Assembly: GCA_034505795.1 (NCBI GenBank)
Contig: JAPDQM010000009.1
Span: 1 to 64,000, forward strand
Length of the DNA stretch: 64,000 bases
Direction: 5' to 3'
Source: Thermofontimicrobium_A sp034505795
Lineage (GTDB): Bacteria > Zhuqueibacterota > Zhuqueibacteria > Thermofontimicrobiales > Thermofontimicrobiaceae
The notes below the pieces were generated by a model. That model was given only the letters and a program-made list of their open reading frames with translations, searched no databases and was not told the origin of the DNA. Shown here piece by piece: positions 7,606 to 17,134 of this stretch (position 1 is its first letter; each line of letters opens with the position of its first letter). The position numbers and the translations under genes are program-made.

Positions 7606-10062
7606 TTACTTGATCAATACCAGCTTTTTTGTCGCCTCAAAATTGCCTGCTTTCAAGCGATAAAAATACACCCCGGAATTGAGTGGCCGCCCCCAGTCGT
7701 CCTTGCCCGCCCAAATTATCTTGTGGTAGCCAGCACTTTTTTGCTCGTCCAGGATAGTCGCCACTTTCTGCCCCAACAAATTATAGAGCTCCAGTGTCAC
7801 CTGGGAGCTAATCGCCAATTCAAATTGGATGGTAGTTTCAGGATTAAATGGATTGGGTGTATTCTGATATAGCACAAACCTGGCCGGCACAATCACCTCG
7901 CGCGTGGGTGAAAATTGAACAGCGCCATTGGCATCAATTTGTTTGAGGCGATAGCCAAACGTACCATTTCCGATGGGATGATCAGTAAAATTGTAATGAT
8001 GGGGTTCCATGGTTGTTCCGTGGCCCGGCACAAAGCCGATCTTTTGCCAGATGGCCGAACCTGGACTTTGTCGTTCGATCGCGAAGCCATAATTATTTGA
8101 TTCGCTAACAGTGGTCCAGTTCAGTTCCACCCGGCTGTTTCTCCAGAGCGCATCAAACAAGCTCAGTTCCACTGGCACAATCAGACCAACGGATTTGAGT
8201 ATCGTGCTATATGTTCCAACAACCCAGCCCATATTCTCATCAATGATCGAGATGTCGTATAAGCTGTTAGCAGTTCCGATATCCAGCTTATCCCAGGTAG
8301 CTCCGCCATCCATCGTTTTGAGCAGCGCCCCTTCCAATCCTTGCTTCACCGCCCAACCCACCAGCGGATTGAGAAAGTATATTTTGCGAATATAATCCGG
8401 CTCAGCATAGGTGATCTGCTCGCGCCAGCTTTTGCCACCATCCGTGGTTTTCAAGATTGAATTGCCGCCAATCCAGCCGGTAGTATCATTGATAAAAAAG
8501 ACGGAATAGAATTTCTCGGTGCGACCAGTTGCCACGAACGTCCAGTTGGCCCCGGCGTTCTCAGTATTCAGTACCGCCCCATTTTCGCCCACAACCCAGC
8601 CACGCTTATCGTTGAGGAAATATATATCATGAAGCGTTGCCATTACCGAACAATTTTGGCGGCTCCAGTTTGTACCTCCGTTGGTTGTGTATAAAATGAT
8701 GGAGGAATCGGCCGACACATTGCCACCACAAATCCAGCCAGTATCTTTATCTTTAAAAAAACAAGCATTCAGAAAGAATCGTGTATTTGCATCTTGAGGA
8801 AGCCAGTTGCTTCCCCCATCAATGGTGTGCAAAATGAGTCCCCATTCGCCAATGGCCCAGCCACAGTGATCGTCAACAAAGAATATATCATAAAGCGTCT
8901 CTGAGCTTGGAGTTGTCTGGGCAGCCCAATTTTGGCCGCCATCGCTGCTTTTCAGGATGGTCTTGTTTGGGCCGACTACCCAGCCGGTATTTTCATCCAC
9001 GAAATTTACACCGTAGAAATTCCAGGCCGCGGTCCCCGTGCTATTTTCTTGCCAGACAGAACCATTATCTTCCGAGCGAATGATCACGCCAGCATTGCCA
9101 ACGGCCATCACAATATTCGTGTTTGTAAAGCGCACCGCATTCAAATTGCGCAGCACATCGGTGATCCCAGCTTTCCAGGTTATTCCCCCGTCGTCGGTCC
9201 GATAGACGGCACCGTCTTTGCCAACTGCGCAACCGACATTGGCATCTTTGAAAGCAATCGACCACAAGGGGATGGTGGGTGAAGTTTGCGATCGCTGATT
9301 CCAGGTCAGCCCACCATCAGCCGTGTAGAGGATTATTCCCGGCGTGTTGATGCCGTCGCCGACCGCCCAACCCTGCATGGCATCGATAAACGAGATGGAA
9401 AACAATTCTTTCGTCAGCCGCGTGTAAATGGGGGTCCAGGTATGCCCTCCATCATCCGTTTTTAAAATGATGTCCTCAGGATTCTGGGGAGCAACTACAT
9501 ATTTGCTACCCACAGCCCAGCCGAGATTCTGATTACCAAACTGAACAGCGTTTAATACACTGGCGTGGGCATTTTCAACTACTGTCCAATTCTGGCCGCC
9601 ATCAGCCGTATTGAGAATGACGCCGATTTTTTCATTGGACTTAATCTTATAGCCAACTGCCCAGCCATTTAGGCTGTCATGAAAATATAGCCCTCGAATT
9701 TCGGCTACGTCGGGAATGGTCTGCGCTGACCAGGTGTTGCCGCCATCGGTTGTTTTTAATATGCTGCCGTTGGTGCCACCTGCCCAGCCAGTATTGCGAT
9801 TGACAAAAAAGACCGCCAGCAGATTGCTGCTGCTACCGCCACAATAATGGGCCACGCTCCAATTTTGGCCTCCATTGCTGGTGGTAATAACCGTACCCAC
9901 GTCGCCAACGGCAATAGCAGTTTGACTATCAAACAGCCAGATGTCGTGAAGCGGATTGCCCTGTGGTTTTGGATTCTGCCAAAACCATTGTTCCGTTGTC
10001 TGCGCGAAGCTGATGGTCACCCAAACAACAATGATCACGAGCATTGTCAAACATTTTCTCAT
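7606..10062 (-). CDS. Secreted Asp-box/Ycf48-like propeller protein with type IX sorting domain
   Basis: A protein of 818 residues. The start at 10062 has GAGGTGG 4-10 nt upstream and opens a signal peptide (MRKCLTMLVIIVVWVTISFAQ); the longer frame to 10140 adds nothing recognisable. The body is about 13 tandem repeats of the form GWAVGxxGxIxxTxDGGxxW, i.e. Asp-box (BNR) motifs as in Ycf48-like and sialidase-type beta propellers. After it come a fibronectin-III-like segment (VELNWTTVSESNNYGF) and a C-terminal module with YQNTPNPFNPETTI and GVYFYRLKAGNFEATKKLVLIK-like strands, a type A sorting domain of type IX secretion. It is probably anchored on or released from the cell surface; no catalytic residue set is visible and its ligand is unknown. 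A related protein lies at 62149-64000. Confidence 0.85.
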   Translation of the reverse strand: MRKCLTMLVIIVVWVTISFAQTTEQWFWQNPKPQGNPLHDIWLFDSQTAIAVGDVGTVITTSNGGQNWSVAHYCGGSSSNLLAVFFVNRNTGWAGGTNGSILKTTDGGNTWSAQTIPDVAEIRGLYFHDSLNGWAVGYKIKSNEKIGVILNTADGGQNWTVVENAHASVLNAVQFGNQNLGWAVGSKYVVAPQNPEDIILKTDDGGHTWTPIYTRLTKELFSISFIDAMQGWAVGDGINTPGIILYTADGGLTWNQRSQTSPTIPLWSIAFKDANVGCAVGKDGAVYRTDDGGITWKAGITDVLRNLNAVRFTNTNIVMAVGNAGVIIRSEDNGSVWQENSTGTAAWNFYGVNFVDENTGWVVGPNKTILKSSDGGQNWAAQTTPSSETLYDIFFVDDHCGWAIGEWGLILHTIDGGSNWLPQDANTRFFLNACFFKDKDTGWICGGNVSADSSIILYTTNGGTNWSRQNCSVMATLHDIYFLNDKRGWVVGENGAVLNTENAGANWTFVATGRTEKFYSVFFINDTTGWIGGNSILKTTDGGKSWREQITYAEPDYIRKIYFLNPLVGWAVKQGLEGALLKTMDGGATWDKLDIGTANSLYDISIIDENMGWVVGTYSTILKSVGLIVPVELSLFDALWRNSRVELNWTTVSESNNYGFAIERQSPGSAIWQKIGFVPGHGTTMEPHHYNFTDHPIGNGTFGYRLKQIDANGAVQFSPTREVIVPARFVLYQNTPNPFNPETTIQFELAISSQVTLELYNLLGQKVATILDEQKSAGYHKIIWAGKDDWGRPLNSGVYFYRLKAGNFEATKKLVLIK

Positions 10063-10306
10063 ACATCCACCTCGTGTTTGATTAATATGTTGTGTAGATG
10101 CAATAACTACATCGTGGATGCAGCGTAGGCAGAAGGGCAAGATGCAGTTGTCTTATAACCAGGAATAGAATTTTTGACTAAACCAAATTAAACAATTGTT
10201 ACAAAAATAGCAACATATTTTTGATACCGCTTAAAAATAGTTTTCTCCCCATCGCTTGTTCTTGTGTCGAAATTTGCTGATGGCTATGGGCCATAATTCA
10301 TAGCAA

Positions 10307-11764
10307 CTAAGCAGCAAACATATCGATCTGCAACTGTTGACTCGCCTGTTGCTTCACCTTTTTCTCTCGAACTCGCTTCAATTCATCTTTGATTAAAAAT
10401 AATTCCCGACGAAATTGTAGCGGTTCCTGTATTTCCAATTGCTGCACCAATTTCAAGGCGGTCTCCAGCAAATTATCGGCTTTTTCCAGTTTCTGGCTTT
10501 TCAAATAGCAGGTACCAAGCCCCCAATATCCCCAAAAGCTATCGGGACCGATTTCGATGGCACACTCAAAAAGCTGTTCGGCGGTTTTAATATGCCGCTG
10601 CTTTAACAATATATGACCATAATCGAAATAGTTCTTAGGATCCAGCGGGTCCTTTAAAATAGTAAAGAAAAAAAAGCGGTCCCGTTGGTTTTCCCAGTAT
10701 TTGCGCATGCTGATTTTTGCAGCCAGCAATGTAATCAGAAAGATATTATTCGCCAGGTGGTTTTTGGTCTTTAGTGCATCGATAGCGATAGCGATCTGCT
10801 CCTCCCGTTCTCCGGCAGCAGCTTTAGGCCGCAGTTTTTCCAGCCGCTTGATTAACGTGGGCAGTAGCGGAGGGAGATCTTTTTCGGCACTCTTTAAAAT
10901 AGCACCATAAAGCTGCCGCGCCAGTTCCTCTTGTTGTTGATCGGTAACCATTTCCGATAGAAATTGGGGATCATTCAGCGCCGGTGCAAAAAGCTGGTGC
11001 AAATAAAAGGGCAGATGCACCAGTTCGTCGAAGTAAATTTCTATCACCACATCTCCACGCAACAACGCTGAAACGATTCCCTCGAAGGGAACGATCTCTT
11101 TGTGCTCGATGAGTAGCTTCCAGAAAATCGGCCACTGGCAAATTTGGCGCGTCTTTTGCAAAATAATCGGGTCGCGTGTGAGTAACTCCGGGTCTTTGAT
11201 CTTTAAACTATCGAGACCCTCCAGTAACACTGTGAGCGAGTCGATAAAACGCAAGCCATCTTTGAGGGAGAGATTGAAAATAATCTCCCATAGCGGATTG
11301 TCTTCCACTGGCAAGCCGAGATCGGTATGGGATTGCAAAAACACTAGCGCTGTCATCAGCGAATCCTGCTCAATACCGCCATGGCTGACTTTGAGGAGTT
11401 CATTAAGCAGCTTCTCCTGCGTTATCCGTATGAAGTCCCGCGTGAGGAATTTTGGCAGCACTTTGATACGAATTTCGCGCCGAAATTCCACTGGATTCTT
11501 AATGTGCTCAAACTTCTTGGGGTCGGAATCCACTAGGTCGCGAATTTCGCGTAGCAACTCCAGTTCATCAAACCGTAATGACTTGAGATCACTTCGAGAG
11601 GCAAGCAAATGGGAGATATTCTCAGAGTTGTAGATCAATCGTTCCAGACTGGATTTTGGAGGCCGGGCGGCCTTCTTGCGGTCCACCAGCATTTCACTGA
11701 TAAACTCGAAACGCAGCGGCGATTTCGGCATTTCGACGTTTGGTCTCATGGCATTCACAGTCAT
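10307..11764 (-). CDS. TPR-containing cytoplasmic protein of unknown function
   Basis: A protein of 485 residues without a signal peptide or membrane segment. It is largely alpha-helical and charged. One clear TPR stretch lies near residues 375-440 (DPKNYFDYGHILLKQRHIK, TAEQLFECAIEIGPDSFWGYW, GLGTCYLKSQKLEKADNLLE), and a lysine/glutamine-rich tail ends in QIDMFAA. The upper part is leucine-rich helices I do not recognise. The start is uncertain: neither the ATG at 11764 nor the one five codons later has a good ribosome site. It lies 17 nt after the methyltransferase gene, so it may be translated from the same message. No function is proposed. Confidence 0.65.
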   Translation of the reverse strand: MTVNAMRPNVEMPKSPLRFEFISEMLVDRKKAARPPKSSLERLIYNSENISHLLASRSDLKSLRFDELELLREIRDLVDSDPKKFEHIKNPVEFRREIRIKVLPKFLTRDFIRITQEKLLNELLKVSHGGIEQDSLMTALVFLQSHTDLGLPVEDNPLWEIIFNLSLKDGLRFIDSLTVLLEGLDSLKIKDPELLTRDPIILQKTRQICQWPIFWKLLIEHKEIVPFEGIVSALLRGDVVIEIYFDELVHLPFYLHQLFAPALNDPQFLSEMVTDQQQEELARQLYGAILKSAEKDLPPLLPTLIKRLEKLRPKAAAGEREEQIAIAIDALKTKNHLANNIFLITLLAAKISMRKYWENQRDRFFFFTILKDPLDPKNYFDYGHILLKQRHIKTAEQLFECAIEIGPDSFWGYWGLGTCYLKSQKLEKADNLLETALKLVQQLEIQEPLQFRRELFLIKDELKRVREKKVKQQASQQLQIDMFAA

Positions 11765-11781
11765 TGAGCTATGTCCAGGAG

Positions 11782-12375
11782 TTAAACTTTTTGAAATAGC
11801 AGTTGCACTTGCATCATCGTTCGCATCTGGCGCTGAAGCCGAAAATTATTTCGGCTACCGAGGGCAACCATCATGGCTGCAGTCCTGGGAAAAAGCCGAT
11901 GTCCCAATAGCCGGCGCAAATGGGTCCACAGACCTGGCGGCGCAGAGGTGATCATCAAATATCCATTGGCAGACAGGATGCGTCGAGCTTCGGCAAATAG
12001 AAGATCTGCATCTCGCAAGTATTCCGCCAATCCAACAGCAACCACCAGATCAACTGCCGGCTTCAGCGGCAACCGCACGGCATCGCCCTGAATCAGCCAG
12101 GTGGAGGGAAAATTTTGTCTCGCCAGTTGCAACATGGAAAAATTGCTATCGATACCAATCACCTTTCCAAAGCTGCATAGGCAGGTAAGCACATTGCCAG
12201 CCCCGGTGCCCACATCGACGGCAATCCGGCGCGCGTCAATAGCAATCGATTGCAGCACGTGTTGCAGATTCTGGTTCTCTCTGCTAACAATCAGGTTGAA
12301 TGGAAAATGAGATCGAAAAATTCGATACAGCCTCGCTTTCAGCCGCCAGCGGCTGGCTTCGTCCCCAAAATTCAT
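11782..12375 (-). CDS. Class I SAM-dependent methyltransferase
   Basis: A protein of 197 residues with a Rossmann methyltransferase core: motif I is VDVGTGAGNV, followed by VIGIDSNFSMLQLAR (acidic residue binding the SAM ribose), then LIQGDAVRLPL and DLVVAVGLAEYL (motifs II and III). Residue 1-50 helices resemble lipid or quinone methyltransferases of the UbiE type, but the substrate cannot be read from sequence. It is followed after 17 nt by the TPR protein gene; 165 bases separate it from the NamZ-like gene on the other side. Confidence 0.75.
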   Translation of the reverse strand: MNFGDEASRWRLKARLYRIFRSHFPFNLIVSRENQNLQHVLQSIAIDARRIAVDVGTGAGNVLTCLCSFGKVIGIDSNFSMLQLARQNFPSTWLIQGDAVRLPLKPAVDLVVAVGLAEYLRDADLLFAEARRILSANGYLMITSAPPGLWTHLRRLLGHRLFPRTAAMMVALGSRNNFRLQRQMRTMMQVQLLFQKV

Positions 12376-12540
12376 GTCATTTCAAATCTTTTCTCCACTG
12401 CATTCCGAAAGGAAAACCAGCAGAATTAAAACCGCAGCATATTCAGTTCTTGCCCCCACGTATTGCTTTCGGGAGGAAAGCCACCGCACATGTCGAACAC
12501 ATGGCAAAATTTATCAATACCCCTATTCCGAATAGCCCCA

Positions 12541-13797
12541 TCATTTATAAAGCAAATATTTTTCCCGAAGCTGTTTAAAGGCCTCCAATTTGGCTTGCCA
12601 GCTCTGAAGAATTTCACGCGCCGATTTCCCCTTATCAATCGCCTGCGGCGTTTCATCGTCGCCAAACATCAGCAGCGGACTGCGCGGCGATTTCCAGGCA
12701 AACTTATCGGGGTGTAATTTTTTGATCGCACAGATGAGATGCAGGCCGAATGAAACCGCGGGGAAACGATGCGGATCAGTAATGCTAAACGCCAGGCCAT
12801 GGCAACGCTGGCCTTCATATTTTGGATTCATTGCCATGCCAGGCAGATCAATTGGAACAAACGAAGTGGTGTCGAATTTGATGCCGGGTATATTCTCCTG
12901 CCGGAGCAGCTCGGCCAGAGCATTGTGATCTAACCAGGGAGCACCAATATTCTCAAATGGTCGCAGCGTTCCCCGGCCTTCGGCCACGTTGCAGGCCTCC
13001 AGCAAGCCGATTCCCGGATAGAGCAAAGCAGTGGTCGGCGATGTCATATTCGGCGAGGGCTTAATCCAACGCCAGCCTAACTCCGGATACCAGCTTTGGC
13101 GATCCCAATGTTCCAGCGGGATAACCGTCAGCTGACACCGCACGCCGTTGGCCAACCAGCCTTCCTCATTAAACATCTGCGCCAGTTCTCCGATCGTCAT
13201 TCCATGTCGCAGTGCAATAGGATGTATGCCAACAAACGATGCATGCTCTGGTTCCAGCACCGGACCTTCGACCATGGCGCCAGTAATCGGATTGGGCCGA
13301 TCGAGGACCACGAAGTGGATATTGTTCTCTGCAGCGGCCTCCATGCACAGCGACATGGTGCTGATATAAGTATAAAACCGCGTGCCCACGTCCTGAATAT
13401 CAAAAACCAGCACATCAACACCAGCGAGCATCTCAGGGGTTGGCTTGTTGGTAGCGCCGTAGATGCTAAAAATTGGTACTCCGGTCTGAGGATCCTGCTG
13501 ATCATTGATGGTGGCGCCGCCTTCAACATCTCCCCGAATGCCATGCTCTGGGGCAAACAGTGCCACCAGCTTCACGCCCGGTGCGCGAAAAAGCAAATCG
13601 ATGACATGCGTGCCATTGGCATCAACTCCGGTTTGATTGGTAATCAATCCGACCCGCTGGTTTTGAATTACCTCCAGTTCGCGATCCAGCAACACATCAA
13701 TTCCGAATTTGATCGGAGGCGAAGTCGTTTCCTGGGAACAACAAATATTGATAAGCATCAAGAAGAAAACAATCCAACTGATTTTCCGCAATGACAT
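12541..13797 (-). CDS. DUF1343 / NamZ-type exo-beta-N-acetylmuramidase, exported
   Basis: About 418 residues. After a hydrophobic leader (KISWIVFFLMLINICCSQ) comes the complete DUF1343 fold: GLITNQTGVDANGTH, LVALFAPEHGIRGD, VLVFDIQDVGTRFYTY, VVLDRPNPITG and PSPNMTSPTTALLYPG. This family (GH171) includes NamZ, which removes terminal MurNAc from peptidoglycan fragments; a cell-wall recycling role in the periplasm is therefore expected. The start at 13797 fits the leader peptide, but its GGAG is only 2 nt away, so an ATG at 13821 is possible. It lies 97 nt (from 13797) after the PP2C fusion gene and in the same envelope-related stretch as LysM and M23 proteins. Confidence 0.85.
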   Translation of the reverse strand: MSLRKISWIVFFLMLINICCSQETTSPPIKFGIDVLLDRELEVIQNQRVGLITNQTGVDANGTHVIDLLFRAPGVKLVALFAPEHGIRGDVEGGATINDQQDPQTGVPIFSIYGATNKPTPEMLAGVDVLVFDIQDVGTRFYTYISTMSLCMEAAAENNIHFVVLDRPNPITGAMVEGPVLEPEHASFVGIHPIALRHGMTIGELAQMFNEEGWLANGVRCQLTVIPLEHWDRQSWYPELGWRWIKPSPNMTSPTTALLYPGIGLLEACNVAEGRGTLRPFENIGAPWLDHNALAELLRQENIPGIKFDTTSFVPIDLPGMAMNPKYEGQRCHGLAFSITDPHRFPAVSFGLHLICAIKKLHPDKFAWKSPRSPLLMFGDDETPQAIDKGKSAREILQSWQAKLEAFKQLREKYLLYK

Positions 13798-13894
13798 GTC
13801 TCCGTTGTGAATTTTGTTCATTACGACTAAACGCCGCATACACGACTTCTGAAGCCAGTCCAACCAGTACCTTATCAGCGACGGATTGCGGTTC

Positions 13895-15748
13895 TTATAA
13901 TGTAATATCTGTCCCGATCAAAATCTTAATATCAAACGATGCAGCATTGGAAATTTGAACGGGTGTACCAAGGCGCTTTTTCAACGCCAGAGCCTTTTTA
14001 TTTTGTGAAGCTGGACACTGGATGAACGTGCTGGGATAGTTCTTTTTATCTGCATTGCGATAATCGACCACTACGATCTTCTCATTTTCCAGCGGCTGAC
14101 CATCCAGTATTTGGTTCATACGTGCAGCCAGGCCGGTAAGCGGAGAACCGTTTAGAATTTCAAGATAACAATTTTCTACTGGAGCCGTTGCGGGGCTGCC
14201 CCCTTTGACTCCAGGAAGCTTAAAATTGGCACCCAGCACCAGAGTTAAATCCAATGGGTGCGTTTCCGGACTGATCTGGAAATAGCGCGCAAACAATCGT
14301 TGATAGGCAGCGACCCGTTCCTGAATCGCTTGATCCTTATTGGCATCCAGTCCGCGTCGCCAGATAATTTTCGACTTTTTCAAGCGAATGGTTGATTTTA
14401 TCTTATTGATTTTGTCTGTCGAAGAAAGGCTTTTCATATCATTTAGATAGCTAGCCAGATCCAATTTTGGCTGAAAGGTGCCATCGAGCACGGCTATCTG
14501 GAGCGAAGTGCCAGCAGGCGTGATAGCCGGAGTTTCTTCGAGCGCTGGCGTCGGTTCATAGCCTGATTCGTCTTCGCTGGGGGGAAGCGCTTGATCGCCT
14601 TCCTCGGTATATGCAGGCTCTTGATCGGTTTTTGTGGGAGGAACTTGCTGTTTCTGGCTCGGCTCCTCTATTGAAGGTGCAGTGAGCGAAAACCATAGTT
14701 GGGGGCCGTACTGAAAAATCAAAAAAATGAGCAATAAACCGGCCAGAATCGTGCCCACGGTTTTCAAGATAGATTTCAATGGGACGTTGGGAGCTGACCG
14801 CCCGCCTTCTTTTCGTTTCACCATAGGCCGCCGGAGTTCTCGATCCTGGGCAAAATCGTTCACCGACTGTTTTTCTTCCGGCGGCATTTCGCTGATCCGA
14901 ACCGGAGATCGATAACGAACGCCTTTGATGGTAATTTGCCGTGCAGGGGGCTCTCCTGGCGTTTCGATCTTCGGTGGAGGCAGCTCCTCCGCGGCATCGA
15001 TACGTTTGATGCTTTTCATTTTTACCATCAGCGCCGTGGCGTCATCTTTGTTTTGTCGATCAGCCGCCTGTTTGACAATGGCATCGCAAATACTCTGAGA
15101 CGTTGGCAAGGAAACCAGCGCTTGCAACTCAGGCTCTGAAAAAGTAGAGTAGGCGCCATCGGTGCAGAGCAGTACCGCATCGCCGATCTGCAGTTTTCGC
15201 TCGACCAGATCCACCTGCACCTGTTCGCTGAGCCCTAATGCCCGTACCAGCGCTAATTCATCATCTGGCAGCCGACTGCTTTCGCTGACCTCGATGGCAT
15301 GGCACTGCGTCAGTTTCTCCAAGCGACTGCCACTCAAAAAATAGGCGCAACAGGAACCTACATGGGCCAGATGCAGCGATTCTTGATGCACCACTGCGGC
15401 CGTGAGGGAACAGGACAACCGATTCGCGGGCCGAGACTCAATATTGGTATCATAAACGGCAAGATTGGCACTGCTAATCGCCTTAATCAGCATTTCTGGC
15501 ACCGAACCGACCCACGGGCTATCAAAATATTCTGCAATGACAGTTTGCACAGCCAGCTTGGCGGCCGTAATTCCGGCGCCCTCGGCACCGCTGCCATCAG
15601 CAATAACTAACATCTGGCCGCGCAGCAACAGCGCCTCAATTTCTTGCGGAAAATAATAGCCGATCAAATCCTCGTTCTGCGAGTGGCTTTTCCCGGAAAT
15701 CGAGCTTTTGCCCAGGTCCAGGCTGAAAATCATGTTATTGTTAGACAA
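13895..15748 (-). CDS. PP2C-type protein phosphatase fused via a membrane segment to a LytR_C-like domain
   Basis: A protein of 617 residues. Residues 15-245 are a PP2C phosphatase: NED at 25-27, VIADGSGAEG with metal-binding D51/G52, AHVGSCCAY in place of VGDSR, LLCTDGAYS and NKDDATALM near the end, i.e. the metal ligands are present. A positively charged linker leads to one membrane helix at about 329-350 (GTILAGLLLIFLIFQYG), then an acidic proline-rich stretch, and from about 523 a LytR_C-like domain (YLEILNGSPLTGLAARM). The topology would be a cytoplasmic phosphatase with a periplasmic C-terminal domain. TTG at 15748 is taken as start because GGAGG lies 7 nt upstream; the next ATG is five codons later. 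No partner Ser/Thr kinase is in the window. The fusion suggests signalling about the cell wall; that part is inference. Confidence 0.8.
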   Translation of the reverse strand: MSNNNMIFSLDLGKSSISGKSHSQNEDLIGYYFPQEIEALLLRGQMLVIADGSGAEGAGITAAKLAVQTVIAEYFDSPWVGSVPEMLIKAISSANLAVYDTNIESRPANRLSCSLTAAVVHQESLHLAHVGSCCAYFLSGSRLEKLTQCHAIEVSESSRLPDDELALVRALGLSEQVQVDLVERKLQIGDAVLLCTDGAYSTFSEPELQALVSLPTSQSICDAIVKQAADRQNKDDATALMVKMKSIKRIDAAEELPPPKIETPGEPPARQITIKGVRYRSPVRISEMPPEEKQSVNDFAQDRELRRPMVKRKEGGRSAPNVPLKSILKTVGTILAGLLLIFLIFQYGPQLWFSLTAPSIEEPSQKQQVPPTKTDQEPAYTEEGDQALPPSEDESGYEPTPALEETPAITPAGTSLQIAVLDGTFQPKLDLASYLNDMKSLSSTDKINKIKSTIRLKKSKIIWRRGLDANKDQAIQERVAAYQRLFARYFQISPETHPLDLTLVLGANFKLPGVKGGSPATAPVENCYLEILNGSPLTGLAARMNQILDGQPLENEKIVVVDYRNADKKNYPSTFIQCPASQNKKALALKKRLGTPVQISNAASFDIKILIGTDITL

Positions 15749-16172
15749 TTTCCTCCCTCCAATTATCTCTTCATTCTGCCTCCAATCACAATATAAAAGT
15801 TAACAATTTAAAAATCAAGTAAAAAATAAATTGCTATCGCGAGAATTGAGTCTAACATCGGCGAAGATAAAATGGGCATTGCCGTAGATTGTAGGGGATG
15901 GCTCTGGGAAAGTGAGCTTTTGAAAATCAGCAGTTCAATAAAAATTCAATTGCATTGATCGGGTCTTTTTGTGCGATCAAGATCGTTGCCAATACTCGGT
16001 CCAATTACTTAGCCACCGGTTCAATGCAAAAAATTAGCAGAACCGGTGGCTTTTCGTTCTATTGTCCACGTCCGCATCTCCTAAGCTATTCAAACTCAAA
16101 ATTCAATTCTGAAAAGCAGTCAAGCAATCTGAATTGACTGGTTAATCTCCGATTCCGACAACCCAGACCAGA
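15749..16172. other. Intergenic region with one hairpin
   Basis: 424 bases between the LysM gene and the PP2C fusion. Apart from the inverted repeat at 16012-16050 I see nothing coding or regulatory. Confidence 0.5.
16012..16050. terminator. Strong inverted repeat, possible terminator
   Basis: An 11-bp perfect stem (GCCACCGGTTC and complement) with a 17-base loop. A short T run follows only on the plus strand (CTTTTCGTT); on the minus strand, where the upstream LysM gene is, the tail is not T-rich. It is a transcript-end hairpin of uncertain direction. Confidence 0.5.
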
Positions 16173-16592
16173 TTAACTTTCAACTTTTTTAACCGGAATG
16201 TAGACGATACGCCCGACATCCAGCCGCAGAGGGTCTTCAATTCGGTTCACCCTACCGATCACTTTCCAATTGGTGCCATATTTCTTTTCCAGGTCGAAAA
16301 GCGTCTCCCCGCGCTCAATGGGATGCTTCACCCAGTCAAAGTAGCGATCATCCATTCTCGAAGGTGGAATGGGCTCCTGCAGCCGCTCCAGATAATATGG
16401 CCCACGCTCGATCTCACGGGATGGCATCGATTCGTTGTTTGGCGTCAAATCGATTTTGATCACATGATTAATGATGCCGAAGAGCAGCAGGACAATTAAC
16501 ATCACGAACGCAAAGAACAGCAAGAAAAGATAGCGTAGCATTCTTTTCACCCCCTTTGCGAATCTTTCATAGACGGCTACAAAGTCATTCAT
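16173..16592 (-). CDS. Membrane-anchored LysM domain protein
   Basis: A protein of 139 residues from the ATG at 16592, which has AGGAGG 9 nt upstream; the longer frame to 16697 is rejected. One membrane helix at about residues 19-40 (LRYLFLLFFAFVMLIVLLLF) follows a positively charged N-terminus, and the C-terminal 50 residues are a LysM module (HPIERGETLFDLEKKYGTNW, then IGRVNRIEDPLRLDVGRIVY). LysM binds N-acetylglucosamine polymers such as peptidoglycan, so this is probably an inner-membrane protein with a periplasmic wall-binding head. A partial sigma-54-like element (TTGGCAT, then TTGAA at 16663-16647) lies upstream, but it is weak. Confidence 0.75.
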   Translation of the reverse strand: MNDFVAVYERFAKGVKRMLRYLFLLFFAFVMLIVLLLFGIINHVIKIDLTPNNESMPSREIERGPYYLERLQEPIPPSRMDDRYFDWVKHPIERGETLFDLEKKYGTNWKVIGRVNRIEDPLRLDVGRIVYIPVKKVES

Positions 16593-17134
16593 GGCATTTT
16601 TCCTCCTCATTTTGATGGTTCGTGTCACTTTCCACTCAATATGAGATTCAAATTTAATGCCAAATTGTAACATTTTGCATCGCAAAATATGGCTCAATTT
16701 TTTAAAGATTTAAATAAAATATTTTAGCGCTCCGCTGCAATGATTGATCTGAGGCCACCAGCTTGTAGTAGAGTTACCGCAGAGAATATCGAATTATCAC
16801 CACAAATGTTAAAATTGCTTCGCATGCAGTTTCAGCCGCAACCAGCAACAAGACCTCATCTTGCGTCCCATGCTTATTTTCTAACTTAGCTTTTCCTTTG
16901 AAATAAAAATAGCAATGAAAGATTTCCCGAAGAATTTCATGCCCCAGGATTGTAAGATAGCAATTGAAATAAAAATTAAGGTCAGGCCAAAGTGGTAGTC
17001 AATCGGACCATCTGCAATAAACGAAGCTCAAAGCAGTGGCAATATTATGCCCTTTGCTTGAATCGAACCCTCAAGCCAACGCCAAAGTCCATCTTGCGCG
17101 ACTGGCGCGTCCCGAGCCAGCTCGATGTTCAGTA
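16593..17134. other. Intergenic region
   Basis: 542 bases between the M23 peptidase stop and the LysM gene. Near 16647-16663 there is a weak -24/-12-like element facing LysM. Elsewhere I see no hairpin with a T tail, no repeat and no convincing gene. Confidence 0.45.
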
